64,000 bases of DNA from the NCBI RefSeq assembly GCF_900176565.1, contig NZ_FXEH01000006.1, forward strand, positions 1,550,001 to 1,614,000, written 5' to 3'. Of the stretch, positions 56,848-64,000 are shown in pieces; positions within the stretch are counted from its first letter, which is position 1; the number at the start of each line of letters is the position of its first letter. This DNA comes from Thalassobacillus devorans (GTDB lineage: Bacteria; Bacillota; Bacilli; Bacillales; Halobacillaceae). Under the pieces are notes generated by a model. That model saw only the letters and a list, made by a program, of their open reading frames with translations. It was not told the DNA's origin and made no database searches. The position numbers and the translations under genes were made by a program.

Positions 56848-56991
56848 ATGTATGCTTATGGTCCTTACCCGCCTTATCCGTACGGGGCTTATAATCCTGG
56901 TGGGCAATGGTATGCAGTTGTAATCGTACTCTTACTATTACTCTTGATCATTGGCGGCGGTTATTGGTTCTACTTTCACCATTATAGATAA
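56848..56991 (+). CDS. small membrane protein, YjcZ-like, probable sporulation gene
   Basis: 47 aa. A tyrosine-, proline- and glycine-rich head (MYAYGPYPPYPYGAYNPGGQ) is followed by one transmembrane helix of leucines and isoleucines and a short tail GGGYWFYFHHYR. This layout resembles the YjcZ/SscA group of small spore proteins, but similarity is by composition only. CAGGAGGCG precedes the ATG. The sigma-K-like promoter and position behind sigK suggest mother-cell expression. Confidence 0.7.
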   Translation: MYAYGPYPPYPYGAYNPGGQWYAVVIVLLLLLLIIGGGYWFYFHHYR

Positions 56992-57000
56992 CAGGCATTA

Positions 57001-57052
57001 GAAAAGACTAAGTCTTTCGCCAGGTGCTTATAGCGAAAGACTTAGTCTTTTC
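57001..57052. repeat. dispersed hairpin repeat, copy 3, acting as terminator
   Basis: A perfect 20-bp inverted repeat (57001-57020 with 57033-57052) around CAGGTGCTTATA. The arms read GAAAAGACTAAGTCTTTCGC inward. The CTTAT-GCGAAAG-CTTAGT core links it to copies 1, 2 and 4. It follows the small protein gene and can end transcription in both directions. Confidence 0.75.
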
Positions 57053-57072
57053 TTGTAAATTTTATAAAATAC

Positions 57073-57114
57073 AAAAAAGCAGGTGAGCGATCCATATCGT
57101 TCACCTGCTTTTAT
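57073..57114 (-). terminator. mtnN-yrhC terminator
   Basis: AAAAGCAGGTGA and TCACCTGCTTTT form a 12-bp stem with further inner pairing. The yrhC stop codon overlaps the distal arm. Confidence 0.82.
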
Positions 57115-57341
57115 TCTTCCTCCGATATTCGCTTTTGGAAATCGGATAGTTTAAGTGTAAAGTAAAAGGCAGCCGTGAGACCTATTAGTGTCAGGGTCAT
57201 CATCATCTCTTCTAATTGATTCTGGTAAACATGCATACTGATGATGGTCCCAACGAAAAAATAGCTGCTTAGTATAATCAACGTTATGACAAATCGTTTA
57301 TAATCTTCTATTTTACTTTCTAATTGTTTCATAGTTTTCAC
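57111..57341 (-). CDS. yrhC: YrhC-like small membrane protein
   Basis: 76 aa. A short basic helix (KQLESKIEDYKRFV) is followed by two transmembrane helices (about 20-38 and 46-66) and the charged tail KLSDFQKRISEEE. Pattern and place beside mtnN match the YrhC family of the methionine-recycling region. Function unknown. Start may be GTG at 57341 or ATG three codons later. Confidence 0.75.
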   Translation of the reverse strand: MKTMKQLESKIEDYKRFVITLIILSSYFFVGTIISMHVYQNQLEEMMMTLTLIGLTAAFYFTLKLSDFQKRISEEE

Positions 57342-57418
57342 CGATGACCACCTCCGATAATTTTCATTGTAACATGGATGTTGGCCCGGCTTTTGTGGTA
57401 ATTATTGTGAGATATCGT

Positions 57419-58114
57419 TCATTCTGGTATATCTTCTAACATATTCATGATGATATTAGCGGCATTCTCTGCGGCGGTACCCAGAAACTTATCAAATGAA
57501 ATGTTTGATTCTTTACCGGCGATATCGGATAATGCCCGAATCACCACAAATGGTGTGCCGTATTTATAACATACTTGAGCAATCGCTGCCGCTTCCATTT
57601 CAGCAGCAATCATTTCAGGAAATTTGCCTCTTACAAAATCAACACGATCCGCTTCTTGCATGAATGCATCCCCTGTAGCAATAATCCCCTTTGCAGATGA
57701 TACATTAAGTTTATTGATTGCATCCTCTGCCTGATTTATTAAATTTTCATCTGCAGGATACATGGCAGGCATACCTGGTACTTGTCCATACTCGTATTTA
57801 AATGCCGTTACATCGACGTCATGATGAGTGACTAGAGACGAAATAACAACATCTCCTACTTCCAGCTGCTTGGCAAATCCCCCTGCAGAGCCGGTGTTGA
57901 TCACATGAGAAGGCTGGTACCGCTCCTGAAGTATCGTAGTGGCCATAGCCGCGTTAACTTTACCTATACCTGATTTAAGCACAATTACATGATGGCCTCG
58001 TAATTTCCCCTTAATAAAGTGGACACCTGCCACGTCTTCTTCGCTTAGTTCCTCTATGTTACTTTTTAAAAATTCCACTTCTTCATCCATTGCTCCGATA
58101 ATACCAATCGTCAT
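57419..58114 (-). CDS. mtnN: 5'-methylthioadenosine/S-adenosylhomocysteine nucleosidase
   Basis: 231 aa. Cleaves MTA and SAH to adenine and the thioribose or ribosylhomocysteine, feeding methionine salvage. [16 protein letters not shown] at the start, NTGSAGGFA near residue 77 and the substrate motif [12 protein letters not shown] near 172 with [10 protein letters not shown] near 195 are all present. Start is ATG behind AGGGGGAAC. Confidence 0.96.
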   Translation of the reverse strand: MTIGIIGAMDEEVEFLKSNIEELSEEDVAGVHFIKGKLRGHHVIVLKSGIGKVNAAMATTILQERYQPSHVINTGSAGGFAKQLEVGDVVISSLVTHHDVDVTAFKYEYGQVPGMPAMYPADENLINQAEDAINKLNVSSAKGIIATGDAFMQEADRVDFVRGKFPEMIAAEMEAAAIAQVCYKYGTPFVVIRALSDIAGKESNISFDKFLGTAAENAANIIMNMLEDIPE

Positions 58115-58160
58115 TACTGTTCCCCCTATTGTCATCCCAGTTCTAAAATTGACCAATCAT

Positions 58161-58913
58161 TTATTTTTTATCGTTTTCATGAAGGATTTCTACTTTGGTG
58201 GGTTGATAACCTTCTCCATCTACCCAGGAAACATACACACGATAATTATCTGTCTGATCTTTATTGGTAACTGTTCCCACTACCTTGTCGGGTCCGTTTC
58301 CGTCAACCCACCAAACAATCATATCGTCCTTTGACAGTCCTGCTCCTTTAGCAATGGCAGCAGTCATCTCCTCCCAATCCTGGGAACCTTCATTAAAGGT
58401 AACTCGTGTATGGTTATCCTGTTTAGTAGGTACAGGAGACCAGTTTTTTGTAATTACTTTTTCCACATTAGGTTTATTACTTTCTTCTACTGTTTCTTCC
58501 TCAGATTCCTTGCTTTCTTCTTTTTCTTCTTCCTCTTTATCTTTTTTTTCTTTTTGCTCCTCTTCTTCACTTACCTTTTCTTTATCATTCTCATCCGAAT
58601 TCTCTTCTTCATTTTCACTGTCATCTGAACTTTCATTTTTGGCCTGCTCATCTTCAGACTCCGCTTCGGAATCATTATTCTCTTGATCATTACTCTCTTC
58701 TTCATTTTCTTTTTTATATTGTTCTTTTAGTGTTATTGACTTTTCTCCTTCTTCCTCTGCAGTTTGATCACCATTGTTCAGATTTATCATAAAGAAAGCA
58801 ATCAATAGTACCACCATGACAGCGGCTATACTAGCCAGCCAAACGATTGCACGATTTCCTTTATTCTTTTTTTGGCGACGTGAACTTCGTGTATATTTAT
58901 TATTATTTACCAT
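58161..58913 (-). CDS. yrrS: YrrS family membrane-anchored protein (DUF1510)
   Basis: 250 aa. A basic cytoplasmic N-terminus (KYTRSSRRQKKNKGNR) and one transmembrane helix (about 22-44) are followed by a long Glu/Ser/Asp-rich low-complexity stretch (about 55-150) and the conserved C-terminal DUF1510 domain (WSPVPTKQ, DWEEMTAAIAKGAGL, WWVDGNGPDKVVGTV). YrrS is near greA and mtnN in Bacillus. Function unknown; the topology suggests an extracytoplasmic domain on a flexible acidic stalk. GAAGGAGGG precedes the start. Confidence 0.88.
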   Translation of the reverse strand: MVNNNKYTRSSRRQKKNKGNRAIVWLASIAAVMVVLLIAFFMINLNNGDQTAEEEGEKSITLKEQYKKENEEESNDQENNDSEAESEDEQAKNESSDDSENEEENSDENDKEKVSEEEEQKEKKDKEEEEKEESKESEEETVEESNKPNVEKVITKNWSPVPTKQDNHTRVTFNEGSQDWEEMTAAIAKGAGLSKDDMIVWWVDGNGPDKVVGTVTNKDQTDNYRVYVSWVDGEGYQPTKVEILHENDKK

Positions 58914-58989
58914 AAATAATAGCCCTCCTTCTATCCTTGTTATATTATACAAGATTCCGTAAGATGAACCAATAAATACGATACTATTA

Positions 58990-59075
58990 GAAAAAACCAG
59001 GCTTGTCGCCCCCTACTTATGGCGAAAGCCTTATTCTTTTCTTATACTTTAACCCATTAATAAAGTTAAACTTTC
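58990..59075. repeat. dispersed hairpin repeat, copy 4
   Basis: GGCTTGTCGCC (59000-59010) and GGCGAAAGCC (59021-59030) around CCCTACTTAT, then TATACTTTAA and ATAAAGTTAAAC downstream as in copy 1. Confidence 0.68.
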
Positions 59076-59198
59076 TGAAAAAAATGGCTGTTTTTGTCGA
59101 ATTAATACTAGTTTTGGAAGAGAAGAAGGAAGTTGACCATGAATATCTAATAAACATAACTAATAGAAATTTTAAAAATTTGGAGACGAGGTGATGCA

Positions 59199-59450
59199 AT
59201 GAACTACACCAACTTTGATTCAGAAACCTGGGGAAACCAAAGTTTTGTAAAAATAGGATATGATAACCAGACTAAACAATTGTGTATCGTTTTTCTTGAC
59301 GAAAAAGCTGTGTATTTTAAAGGTGTGGAAGAGAAAATCGTCTTTCAATTCATTATTTCGACGGAAAAGGAGTCATTTCTGCAGGAATTTCTATGGCCGA
59401 AATATACTCATGAGTGGGGTACTTCTGCGCTATTGGCTCAGACACCATAA
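59199..59450 (+). CDS. KTSC-domain-like small protein
   Basis: 83 aa. The segment VKIGYDNQTKQLCIVFLDEKAVYFKGV resembles the beta-strand pattern of KTSC domains, in which a short strand pair is followed by a tyrosine or aromatic and a helix. The C-terminus ends in WPKYTHEWGTSALL. No paralogue or partner is near. A GAGACGAGGTG ribosome site precedes the ATG. Function unknown; the KTSC assignment is tentative. Confidence 0.6.
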   Translation: MNYTNFDSETWGNQSFVKIGYDNQTKQLCIVFLDEKAVYFKGVEEKIVFQFIISTEKESFLQEFLWPKYTHEWGTSALLAQTP

Positions 59451-59716
59451 TCTTTTTTTAAATTTTGCTTGCTAATGCGGCTGTTCTGCGCATGAGACAA
59501 AATGATGACATTTTTGGCATGATACCCCTTTTGACCCTTCAATTAAACTGTCCTTCCCCGTGTTAAAGATAACGTCTTAATCTTACCAGGCAACTAAATC
59601 ATCATTATACTTTTCAAGTTTTGATCGAAGTTTACCCAATAAGTTTAAAAAGGTCGATTGTATCATTGATCATATCTATAGTGGTTTTTATATTTGACTG
59701 GATGCCTGTAAAAAAC
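59451..59716. other. noncoding gap between the KTSC-like gene and greA
   Basis: About 266 bp with no ORF, repeat or promoter I can support on either strand. Confidence 0.4.
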
Positions 59717-59748
59717 AAAAAAATGACGGGGAGTCCCGTCATTTTTTA
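59717..59748 (-). terminator. greA terminator
   Basis: AAAAAATGACGGG and CCCGTCATTTTTT form a 13-bp perfect stem with a GAGT loop, T-run on the minus strand. Confidence 0.9.
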
Positions 59749-59756
59749 ATGTTATT

Positions 59757-60233
59757 CTATTCTACACTGACAATTTTAACTTCAATTTCTCCCCCAGGTG
59801 TCATGACAGTTACCTGTTCGCCTATTTCATGGCCAATCAGACTCTTTGCCATTGGAGAATCATTAGAAATCTTACCCTCAAATGGATCAGCTTCCGCACT
59901 TCCTACAATCGTGTAAGTTTCTTCATCACCTTCAGGTAGCTCCTGGAATGTAACTGATTTACCTAAAGAAACCATGTTAGGATTTTGGTTATCATTTTCG
60001 ATGATTACCGCATTACGAATCATATTTTCAACTTGAGCGATTCGAGCTTCCACAAAAGCCTGCTCGTCTTTAGCTGAATCATACTCGGAGTTTTCCGACA
60101 AGTCACCGAAATCACGAGCAACTTTTATTCGTTCTACTACCTCTTGACGTCGCTCTGTCTTTAAATAATGTAATTCATTCTCTAGTTTTTCTTTACCTTC
60201 TTGTGTCATATAGTAGCTTTTTTCTTCAGCCAT
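59757..60233 (-). CDS. greA: transcription elongation factor GreA
   Basis: 158 aa. Rescues backtracked RNA polymerase by stimulating transcript cleavage. The N-terminal coiled coil has the acidic tip [16 protein letters not shown] near residue 42; the C-terminal FKBP-like domain has [18 protein letters not shown]. Lies after udk. Confidence 0.97.
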   Translation of the reverse strand: MAEEKSYYMTQEGKEKLENELHYLKTERRQEVVERIKVARDFGDLSENSEYDSAKDEQAFVEARIAQVENMIRNAVIIENDNQNPNMVSLGKSVTFQELPEGDEETYTIVGSAEADPFEGKISNDSPMAKSLIGHEIGEQVTVMTPGGEIEVKIVSVE

Positions 60234-60417
60234 GTAACAAACACTCCTTTATCCCAACTTAATTGTCTGTCCCCAATATCACTATAAAAATGAGCGGCAC
60301 ATCTAAAATGTGCACGCAGGCTTGATTATACTTCATTTTATCGAGGAGTTTATCTGTCTAGAACTACTAAACAAAACTATGCCAGATTTCATAAGACTTT
60401 TCAACTCTTTTTACCAA
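60234..60417. other. udk-greA intergenic
   Basis: 184 bp without a gene. GCACAT-CTAAA-ATGTGC at 60298-60314 is a short perfect hairpin of unknown use. A TATAAT on the minus strand could be part of a greA promoter, but no matching -35 is clear. Confidence 0.3.
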
Positions 60418-61053
60418 TTATTTCTCGCTGCGTTCTTCCAGGATAGTTTTGATTTTAGTCGCCATTAAGTCAATTGCTACGTGATTTTGCCCACCTTCAG
60501 GTATAATGATGTCCGCATACCTTTTTGTAGGCTCTACAAATTGCAAGTGCATCGGACGTACCACATTGATGTACTGTTCGATTACTGAATCAATGGACCT
60601 TCCTCTTTCTTTGATGTCTCTCATTAATCGGCGGATAATGCGGACATCAGCATCGGTATCTACAAATACTTTAATATCCATCAAGTCGCGCAGCCGCTCA
60701 TCTTCTAATACAAGTATCCCCTCTACAATAATAACTTCTCTGGGTTCTACATGAATGGTTTCATCCGATCTGGTATGCATTTTATAATTATAAACCGGCT
60801 TTTCAATAGGTTTCTCCTGGATTAACTCTTTCAAATGTTCAATGAGTAAATCATTATCAAAAGCAAGCGGATGATCATAGTTCGTTTTTAATCGCTCTTC
60901 CATTGGCAGGTGGTATTGATCTTTATAATAATAATCCTGTTCAATCATTAATAATGGTTTATCTGCAAAGCGTTGGATAACAGACCGGGTCACACTGGTT
61001 TTACCAGAACCTGTGCCCCCGGCTACACCTATTACTACTGGCCTTTCTGACAT
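60418..61053 (-). CDS. udk: uridine kinase
   Basis: 211 aa. Phosphorylates uridine and cytidine. P-loop [13 protein letters not shown] is near residue 10; EQDYYYKDQ near 40, [10 protein letters not shown] near 60, and [13 protein letters not shown] near 140 are the family signatures. In B. subtilis two U32 peptidase genes (yrrN, yrrO) stand between udk and yrrM; here udk lies 88 nt after yrrM. Confidence 0.96.
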   Translation of the reverse strand: MSERPVVIGVAGGTGSGKTSVTRSVIQRFADKPLLMIEQDYYYKDQYHLPMEERLKTNYDHPLAFDNDLLIEHLKELIQEKPIEKPVYNYKMHTRSDETIHVEPREVIIVEGILVLEDERLRDLMDIKVFVDTDADVRIIRRLMRDIKERGRSIDSVIEQYINVVRPMHLQFVEPTKRYADIIIPEGGQNHVAIDLMATKIKTILEERSEK

Positions 61054-61141
61054 TCTTAGTGGGTCTCCCTTCGTATCATGTTATATAAATATACTGCTTG
61101 GTCTACTTTTTTACTATTTGAAGGATAATTCGCCTTTTCTT

Positions 61142-61771
61142 TCACCTCTTTACAGTAAGTGCTATACCATCACCGATCGGAATAATGGATGTGTGATAGT
61201 CCGGATGCTCTATGAGCCATTCAGTGTATTTTTTTATTTTATTACCAATTCTCTGCATACGTGGATTGTCGTCTCTACCTGCCACATAACCTTTGAATAA
61301 TACATTGTCTGACACAATGATACCTTTTTCGGTTACCATAGGGGCGTAACTTTCAAAGAACTTTTTATACTGCCCTTTAGCAGCGTCAATAAATAGTACA
61401 TCATATGGGCCTTTTTGAGCAATCTGTTCCTGTAGTTCCAGGGCATCGCCGTAAATTAAATCTATATGGTTGTCTTTATCTAATTTTTCAAGGTTGGTTT
61501 CGGCCTGACTAAAGCGATCCGGATCCCTTTCTATGGTGACGATCTCTGCCATTGGGTGAGCTTCCAGCATGCGTAACGCAGAATAACCGATGGCAGCCCC
61601 TATTTCTAATATTCTTTTCGGACGGGTTACTCTGACTAATTGCATTAAATATTGAATCCCAAGAGGCTCCATAATAGGGACCTGATTATCATTTGCGAAT
61701 TTCTCCATTTCTTTCACCCACGAAGGGGAAGGCGGGAGCAGAGATTCTAAATACTCTTCCGTACGATCCAT
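61142..61771 (-). CDS. yrrM: class I SAM-dependent O-methyltransferase YrrM
   Basis: 209 aa. Methyltransf_3 (COMT-like) family. SAM motif ILEIGAAIGYSALRML is near residue 55, EIVTIERDP near 78, DVLFIDAAKGQY near 122, and GIIVSDNVLFKG near 150. In B. subtilis YrrM (TrmR) is reported to methylate the tRNA wobble uridine 5-hydroxyuridine at U34; this role is inferred from homology. Confidence 0.9.
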   Translation of the reverse strand: MDRTEEYLESLLPPSPSWVKEMEKFANDNQVPIMEPLGIQYLMQLVRVTRPKRILEIGAAIGYSALRMLEAHPMAEIVTIERDPDRFSQAETNLEKLDKDNHIDLIYGDALELQEQIAQKGPYDVLFIDAAKGQYKKFFESYAPMVTEKGIIVSDNVLFKGYVAGRDDNPRMQRIGNKIKKYTEWLIEHPDYHTSIIPIGDGIALTVKR

Positions 61772-61943
61772 TCTGCAAACACTCCTTTACCAACCAATAA
61801 CATTCATCTCAATTTACAACCCTAATATTTTATCATAAACCGATAATTTCTTCACTATCATCATTCATATTAGAAAAAAATAGGATGACTGCCAACACAA
61901 AAGCCTGCGCTACTTTATTACTTTTTATATCTTCTTAACTTAT

Positions 61944-62024
61944 AAAAAAGACTGTCTCATGCGGCGCTGTCTGCAACAATGTTTGTGCCTTCCCCCAGAC
62001 ATTCCACCTTTCATGAGACAGCCT
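61944..62024 (-). terminator. mltG terminator with long loop
   Basis: CTGTCTCATG and CATGAGACAG enclose about 50 nt; AAAAAA lies outside the stem on the plus strand, giving a U-run on the minus strand. Confidence 0.65.
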
Positions 62025-62029
62025 TCTGA

Positions 62030-63166
62030 TTAACGTTGGCTATCGATATGTTCTTTTTTCAATTCCAGATGCTCCTCATATGTTTCTGCATAATAGACTT
62101 CTCCTTCACTATTAGCCACAAAATACATATAATCCGACTCTTCAGGTTGTAATGCAGCTTCCAGAGAGTTTTTATTGAAATTCGAAATCGGTCCAACTGG
62201 CAGCCCTTTTACTTGATAGGTGTTGTAGGGAGAATCCACTTCTAAATCTTTGTTAAGCACTCTGTCTTTGTGCTTGCCTAGTGCATACAAAACAGTAGGG
62301 TCTGTCTGTAGTGGCATATCAGCTTCCAGACGGTTATAAAATACACCGGCGATTTTTTTTCGGTCCTCTTCTGTAGGGGCTTCATTCTCGATAAGTGATG
62401 CCATAGTTATTGCATCATGAACCGTAGAAATACCCAACTCTTCCAACTCAGACAAGTATGGTAATACATTTTCCTGGGTTCGGGCCAGCATATTCTCTAT
62501 AATTTCTTCAACGCTTGGGTTTTCTTCATAAAAGTCATAGGTAGAAGCAAACAAGTATCCTTCTAATGGATTCCGGATATCTTTATTGGTAATGTCTTCT
62601 GTCAACAGTTCCGGATATTGTTTCATCAAATCTTCCAAATACTCGGGCTCCTCTGCTTTATCCATAAATTCTTCCGCTGTAAAATCCGTATGTTCTGAAT
62701 CGGCAAACCTTTCTGCTATTTGAGTGATTTGTCTTCCTTCGGGTACGGTCACCCGGAATAGCGGTTCCCTTATTACCTTTCCGGTTTTCAATGATTCAGT
62801 CAATTGGTCGATTGACATGGATTGGGCAAATTGATATTCACCTGCCTGAAAATCGGATTCATTTTTAAATTTTGTATAAAAACGAAAAATTATCTCATTC
62901 TTAATCAAGTCGTTCTCTTTAAGTATACTAGCTATATGAGAAGTCGAAGATCCAAGTGGGATTTCGACAGTGGTTGTTTCTTCCGCTTCCGGGTCCACGG
63001 GCTCTAAAGCTGATTTAATATATAAGTAACCGGCTATTCCAGCGCCAATAAAAACAACTAACAATGTGGTTAAAACGATAGCAACCACTTTACGTACTGT
63101 ACTTGCTTCTTCTCCTCTTTTTTTCACTTGTTTCTGATGTAAATCTTTAAAGTTCGAATCAGACAT
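62030..63166 (-). CDS. mltG: endolytic murein transglycosylase MltG
   Basis: 378 aa. Cuts nascent glycan strands and may set their length. A basic cytoplasmic tail and one transmembrane helix (about 24-45) are followed by the LysM-like part and YceG domain. The catalytic Glu is in ASLIENEA near residue 255; DPTVLYALG and GLPVGPISNFNKNSLEAAL follow. Start is ATG behind AAGGAGGATGG; a 46-codon upstream in-frame extension has no family match. Confidence 0.94.
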   Translation of the reverse strand: MSDSNFKDLHQKQVKKRGEEASTVRKVVAIVLTTLLVVFIGAGIAGYLYIKSALEPVDPEAEETTTVEIPLGSSTSHIASILKENDLIKNEIIFRFYTKFKNESDFQAGEYQFAQSMSIDQLTESLKTGKVIREPLFRVTVPEGRQITQIAERFADSEHTDFTAEEFMDKAEEPEYLEDLMKQYPELLTEDITNKDIRNPLEGYLFASTYDFYEENPSVEEIIENMLARTQENVLPYLSELEELGISTVHDAITMASLIENEAPTEEDRKKIAGVFYNRLEADMPLQTDPTVLYALGKHKDRVLNKDLEVDSPYNTYQVKGLPVGPISNFNKNSLEAALQPEESDYMYFVANSEGEVYYAETYEEHLELKKEHIDSQR

Positions 63167-63420
63167 TGGCCATCCTCCTTCATCCATCCGGTACATTATA
63201 CTACAAAAAGTGTCATATTTTCTATGGGTAAATGACAAAAGAGGATGAGTACCCGTGTTGTCTGATACGCAAATGGTTTTGTCTTTTCTACCCTGAATAA
63301 ACAAAAAAGTTACCTCTTTGAAGATACGACACCTTAAGCAGAATGAAAGGAAAATGACCCTATTCGTCTGAGGTCAGCTCGCCGTTAGTGCATATGGAAC
63401 AATCTCAAAGCCATTTACAA
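63167..63420. other. yrzB-mltG intergenic
   Basis: About 254 bp without an ORF. A TATAAT on the minus strand at 63199-63194, about 30 bp before the mltG start, is a likely -10 box, but no good -35 was found. Confidence 0.35.
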
Positions 63421-63465
63421 TAAAAAAGCCTGCCCCGGTAAGCCAATGAGACTTATGGGCAGGCT
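63421..63465 (-). terminator. yrzB terminator
   Basis: AGCCTGCCC and GGGCAGGCT stem with a 21-nt loop and TTTTTT on the minus strand. It ends the ruvX-yrzB transcript before mltG. Confidence 0.8.
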
Positions 63466-63477
63466 ATATGCTTTCTT

Positions 63478-63759
63478 TTATTCTTGCTCTTCTGTGAGCG
63501 TGTTCAATGTTTCTTCTACCATATTCCACTCTTCATCTGTCTCGATTTGATATAAAGCTAAATCATCGTCATCGCCTTCTTTTTCTTCGTAACGGAAAGC
63601 GAACACTTCTACTTCTTCCTCATCTTTTTGTTCCGCTGGGACTACTGCAATATAAGAATGGTTCGTCTCGTCCACATCAAAGGTGAATAACACCTCAAAG
63701 AGATGTTCTTCCCCATTCTCATCAGGGATGATAATACGCTCTTGTTCTTCTAGGGCCAT
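63478..63759 (-). CDS. yrzB: DUF1292 family protein YrzB
   Basis: 93 aa, very acidic. Begins MALEEQERIIIPDENGEEHLFEVLFTFDVDETNHSYIAVVP, the DUF1292 pattern, and continues with EVFAFRYEE. It follows ruvX in the conserved ruvX-yrzB pair. Function unknown. Confidence 0.92.
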   Translation of the reverse strand: MALEEQERIIIPDENGEEHLFEVLFTFDVDETNHSYIAVVPAEQKDEEEVEVFAFRYEEKEGDDDDLALYQIETDEEWNMVEETLNTLTEEQE

Positions 63760-63773
63760 GCTAATCCACTCCT

Positions 63774-64000
63774 TTATTGATTGGCATCCAGATAGCTCTG
63801 TAAGATTATGCTGGCTGCCATCTTATCAATTACTTTCTTTCTCTTTTTTCTGCTGACATCTGCATTTAGTAAAACACGTTCAGCAGCCATGGTGGTCAAA
63901 CGTTCATCCCAGTAAATTATCGGTAATTGGAAGGCTTTTTCTAACTGCTGTCCGAATTCCTTACTGGCTTCACCACGTGGCCCAACCGTTCCATTCATAT
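63774..64000 (-). CDS. ruvX: Holliday junction resolvase-like protein RuvX/YqgF, 3' part
   Basis: At least 75 C-terminal residues; the gene continues beyond the window. RNase H-fold family thought to act in rRNA maturation. The conserved MNGTVGPRG, the catalytic-region [11 protein letters not shown] and the C-terminal [13 protein letters not shown] are clear. It precedes yrzB by 14 nt. Confidence 0.93.
   Translation of the reverse strand, partial: MNGTVGPRGEASKEFGQQLEKAFQLPIIYWDERLTTMAAERVLLNADVSRKKRKKVIDKMAASIILQSYLDANQ

Noticed and set aside
59003-59194. 63-aa frame on the plus strand
   Set aside because: Starts inside a hairpin repeat and has no ribosome site; composition is AT-driven.

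Overview
The window is a 64-kb stretch of core chromosome from an endospore-forming, competence-gene-bearing Firmicute of the family Bacillaceae. Gene content and order match the Bacillus subtilis yqe/yqf region almost gene for gene. AT-rich composition, acidic low-complexity tracts and an Mrp Na+/H+ antiporter operon suggest a halotolerant or alkalitolerant relative (Virgibacillus/Oceanobacillus-like). The genus cannot be fixed from this sequence alone. No tRNA, rRNA, CRISPR array, prophage or insertion sequence with a transposase was seen.

Layout. 1-3.8 kb: the 3' end of ispH converges on trmK-yqfO; then cytochrome c-550 (cccA) and a small membrane protein. 3.9-7.4 kb: macromolecular-synthesis operon yqxD-dnaG-rpoD. 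7.7-14.9 kb: ppsR-ccpN, glyQS behind its own promoter and a glycine T-box, recO, yqzL, era, dgkA. 14.9-18.1 kb: ybeY, phoH and the sporulation pair yqfC-yqfD. 18.2-21.1 kb: yqeZ-floA-yqfB-like operon behind a sigma-W-type promoter. 21.3-23.1 kb: rpsU-yqeY and divergent yqeW. 23.4-32.3 kb: deoC, mtaB, rsmE, prmA and the CIRCE-controlled hrcA-grpE-dnaK-dnaJ heat-shock operon. 32.3-39.8 kb: hemW, lepA, yqxA, spoIIP, gpr, rpsT, holA. 40-44.7 kb: yqzM and the late-competence locus comEA-comEB-comEC with divergent comER. 44.9-49.9 kb: yqeG-yqeH-aroE-yqeI-nadD-yqeK-rsfS-yqeM. 50-50.4 kb: the sporulation checkpoint gene sda behind a cluster of DnaA boxes. 50.6-55.9 kb: Mrp antiporter operon in the order A-C-D-E-F-G. 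56-57 kb: an uninterrupted sigK and a small membrane protein gene. 57.1-64 kb: yrhC, mtnN, yrrS, a KTSC-like gene, greA, udk, yrrM, mltG, yrzB and the 3' part of ruvX.

The genes serve ribosome assembly and translation quality (era, ybeY, rsfS, yqeH, yqeI, lepA, prmA, rsmE, rpsT, rpsU), replication and its link to sporulation (dnaG, holA, sda with DnaA boxes), sporulation (spoIIP, gpr, yqfC, yqfD, sigK), stress (CIRCE/HrcA, sigma-W/FloA), DNA uptake and ion homeostasis.

The main departures from the usual layout are: the Mrp operon has no mrpB; pgpH (c-di-AMP phosphodiesterase) is absent between phoH and ybeY and a hairpin repeat stands there; cdd is absent between era and dgkA; and deoC sits between mtaB and yqeW. 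Several noncoding structures stand out: a four-copy family of terminator-like hairpins, a ~200-bp palindromic MITE-like element, a 101-bp inverted-repeat element, a structured intergenic stretch upstream of yqzM, and a hairpin between the Shine-Dalgarno sequence and start codon of sda. I found no wholly novel multi-gene system; the most informative oddities are these absences and noncoding elements.
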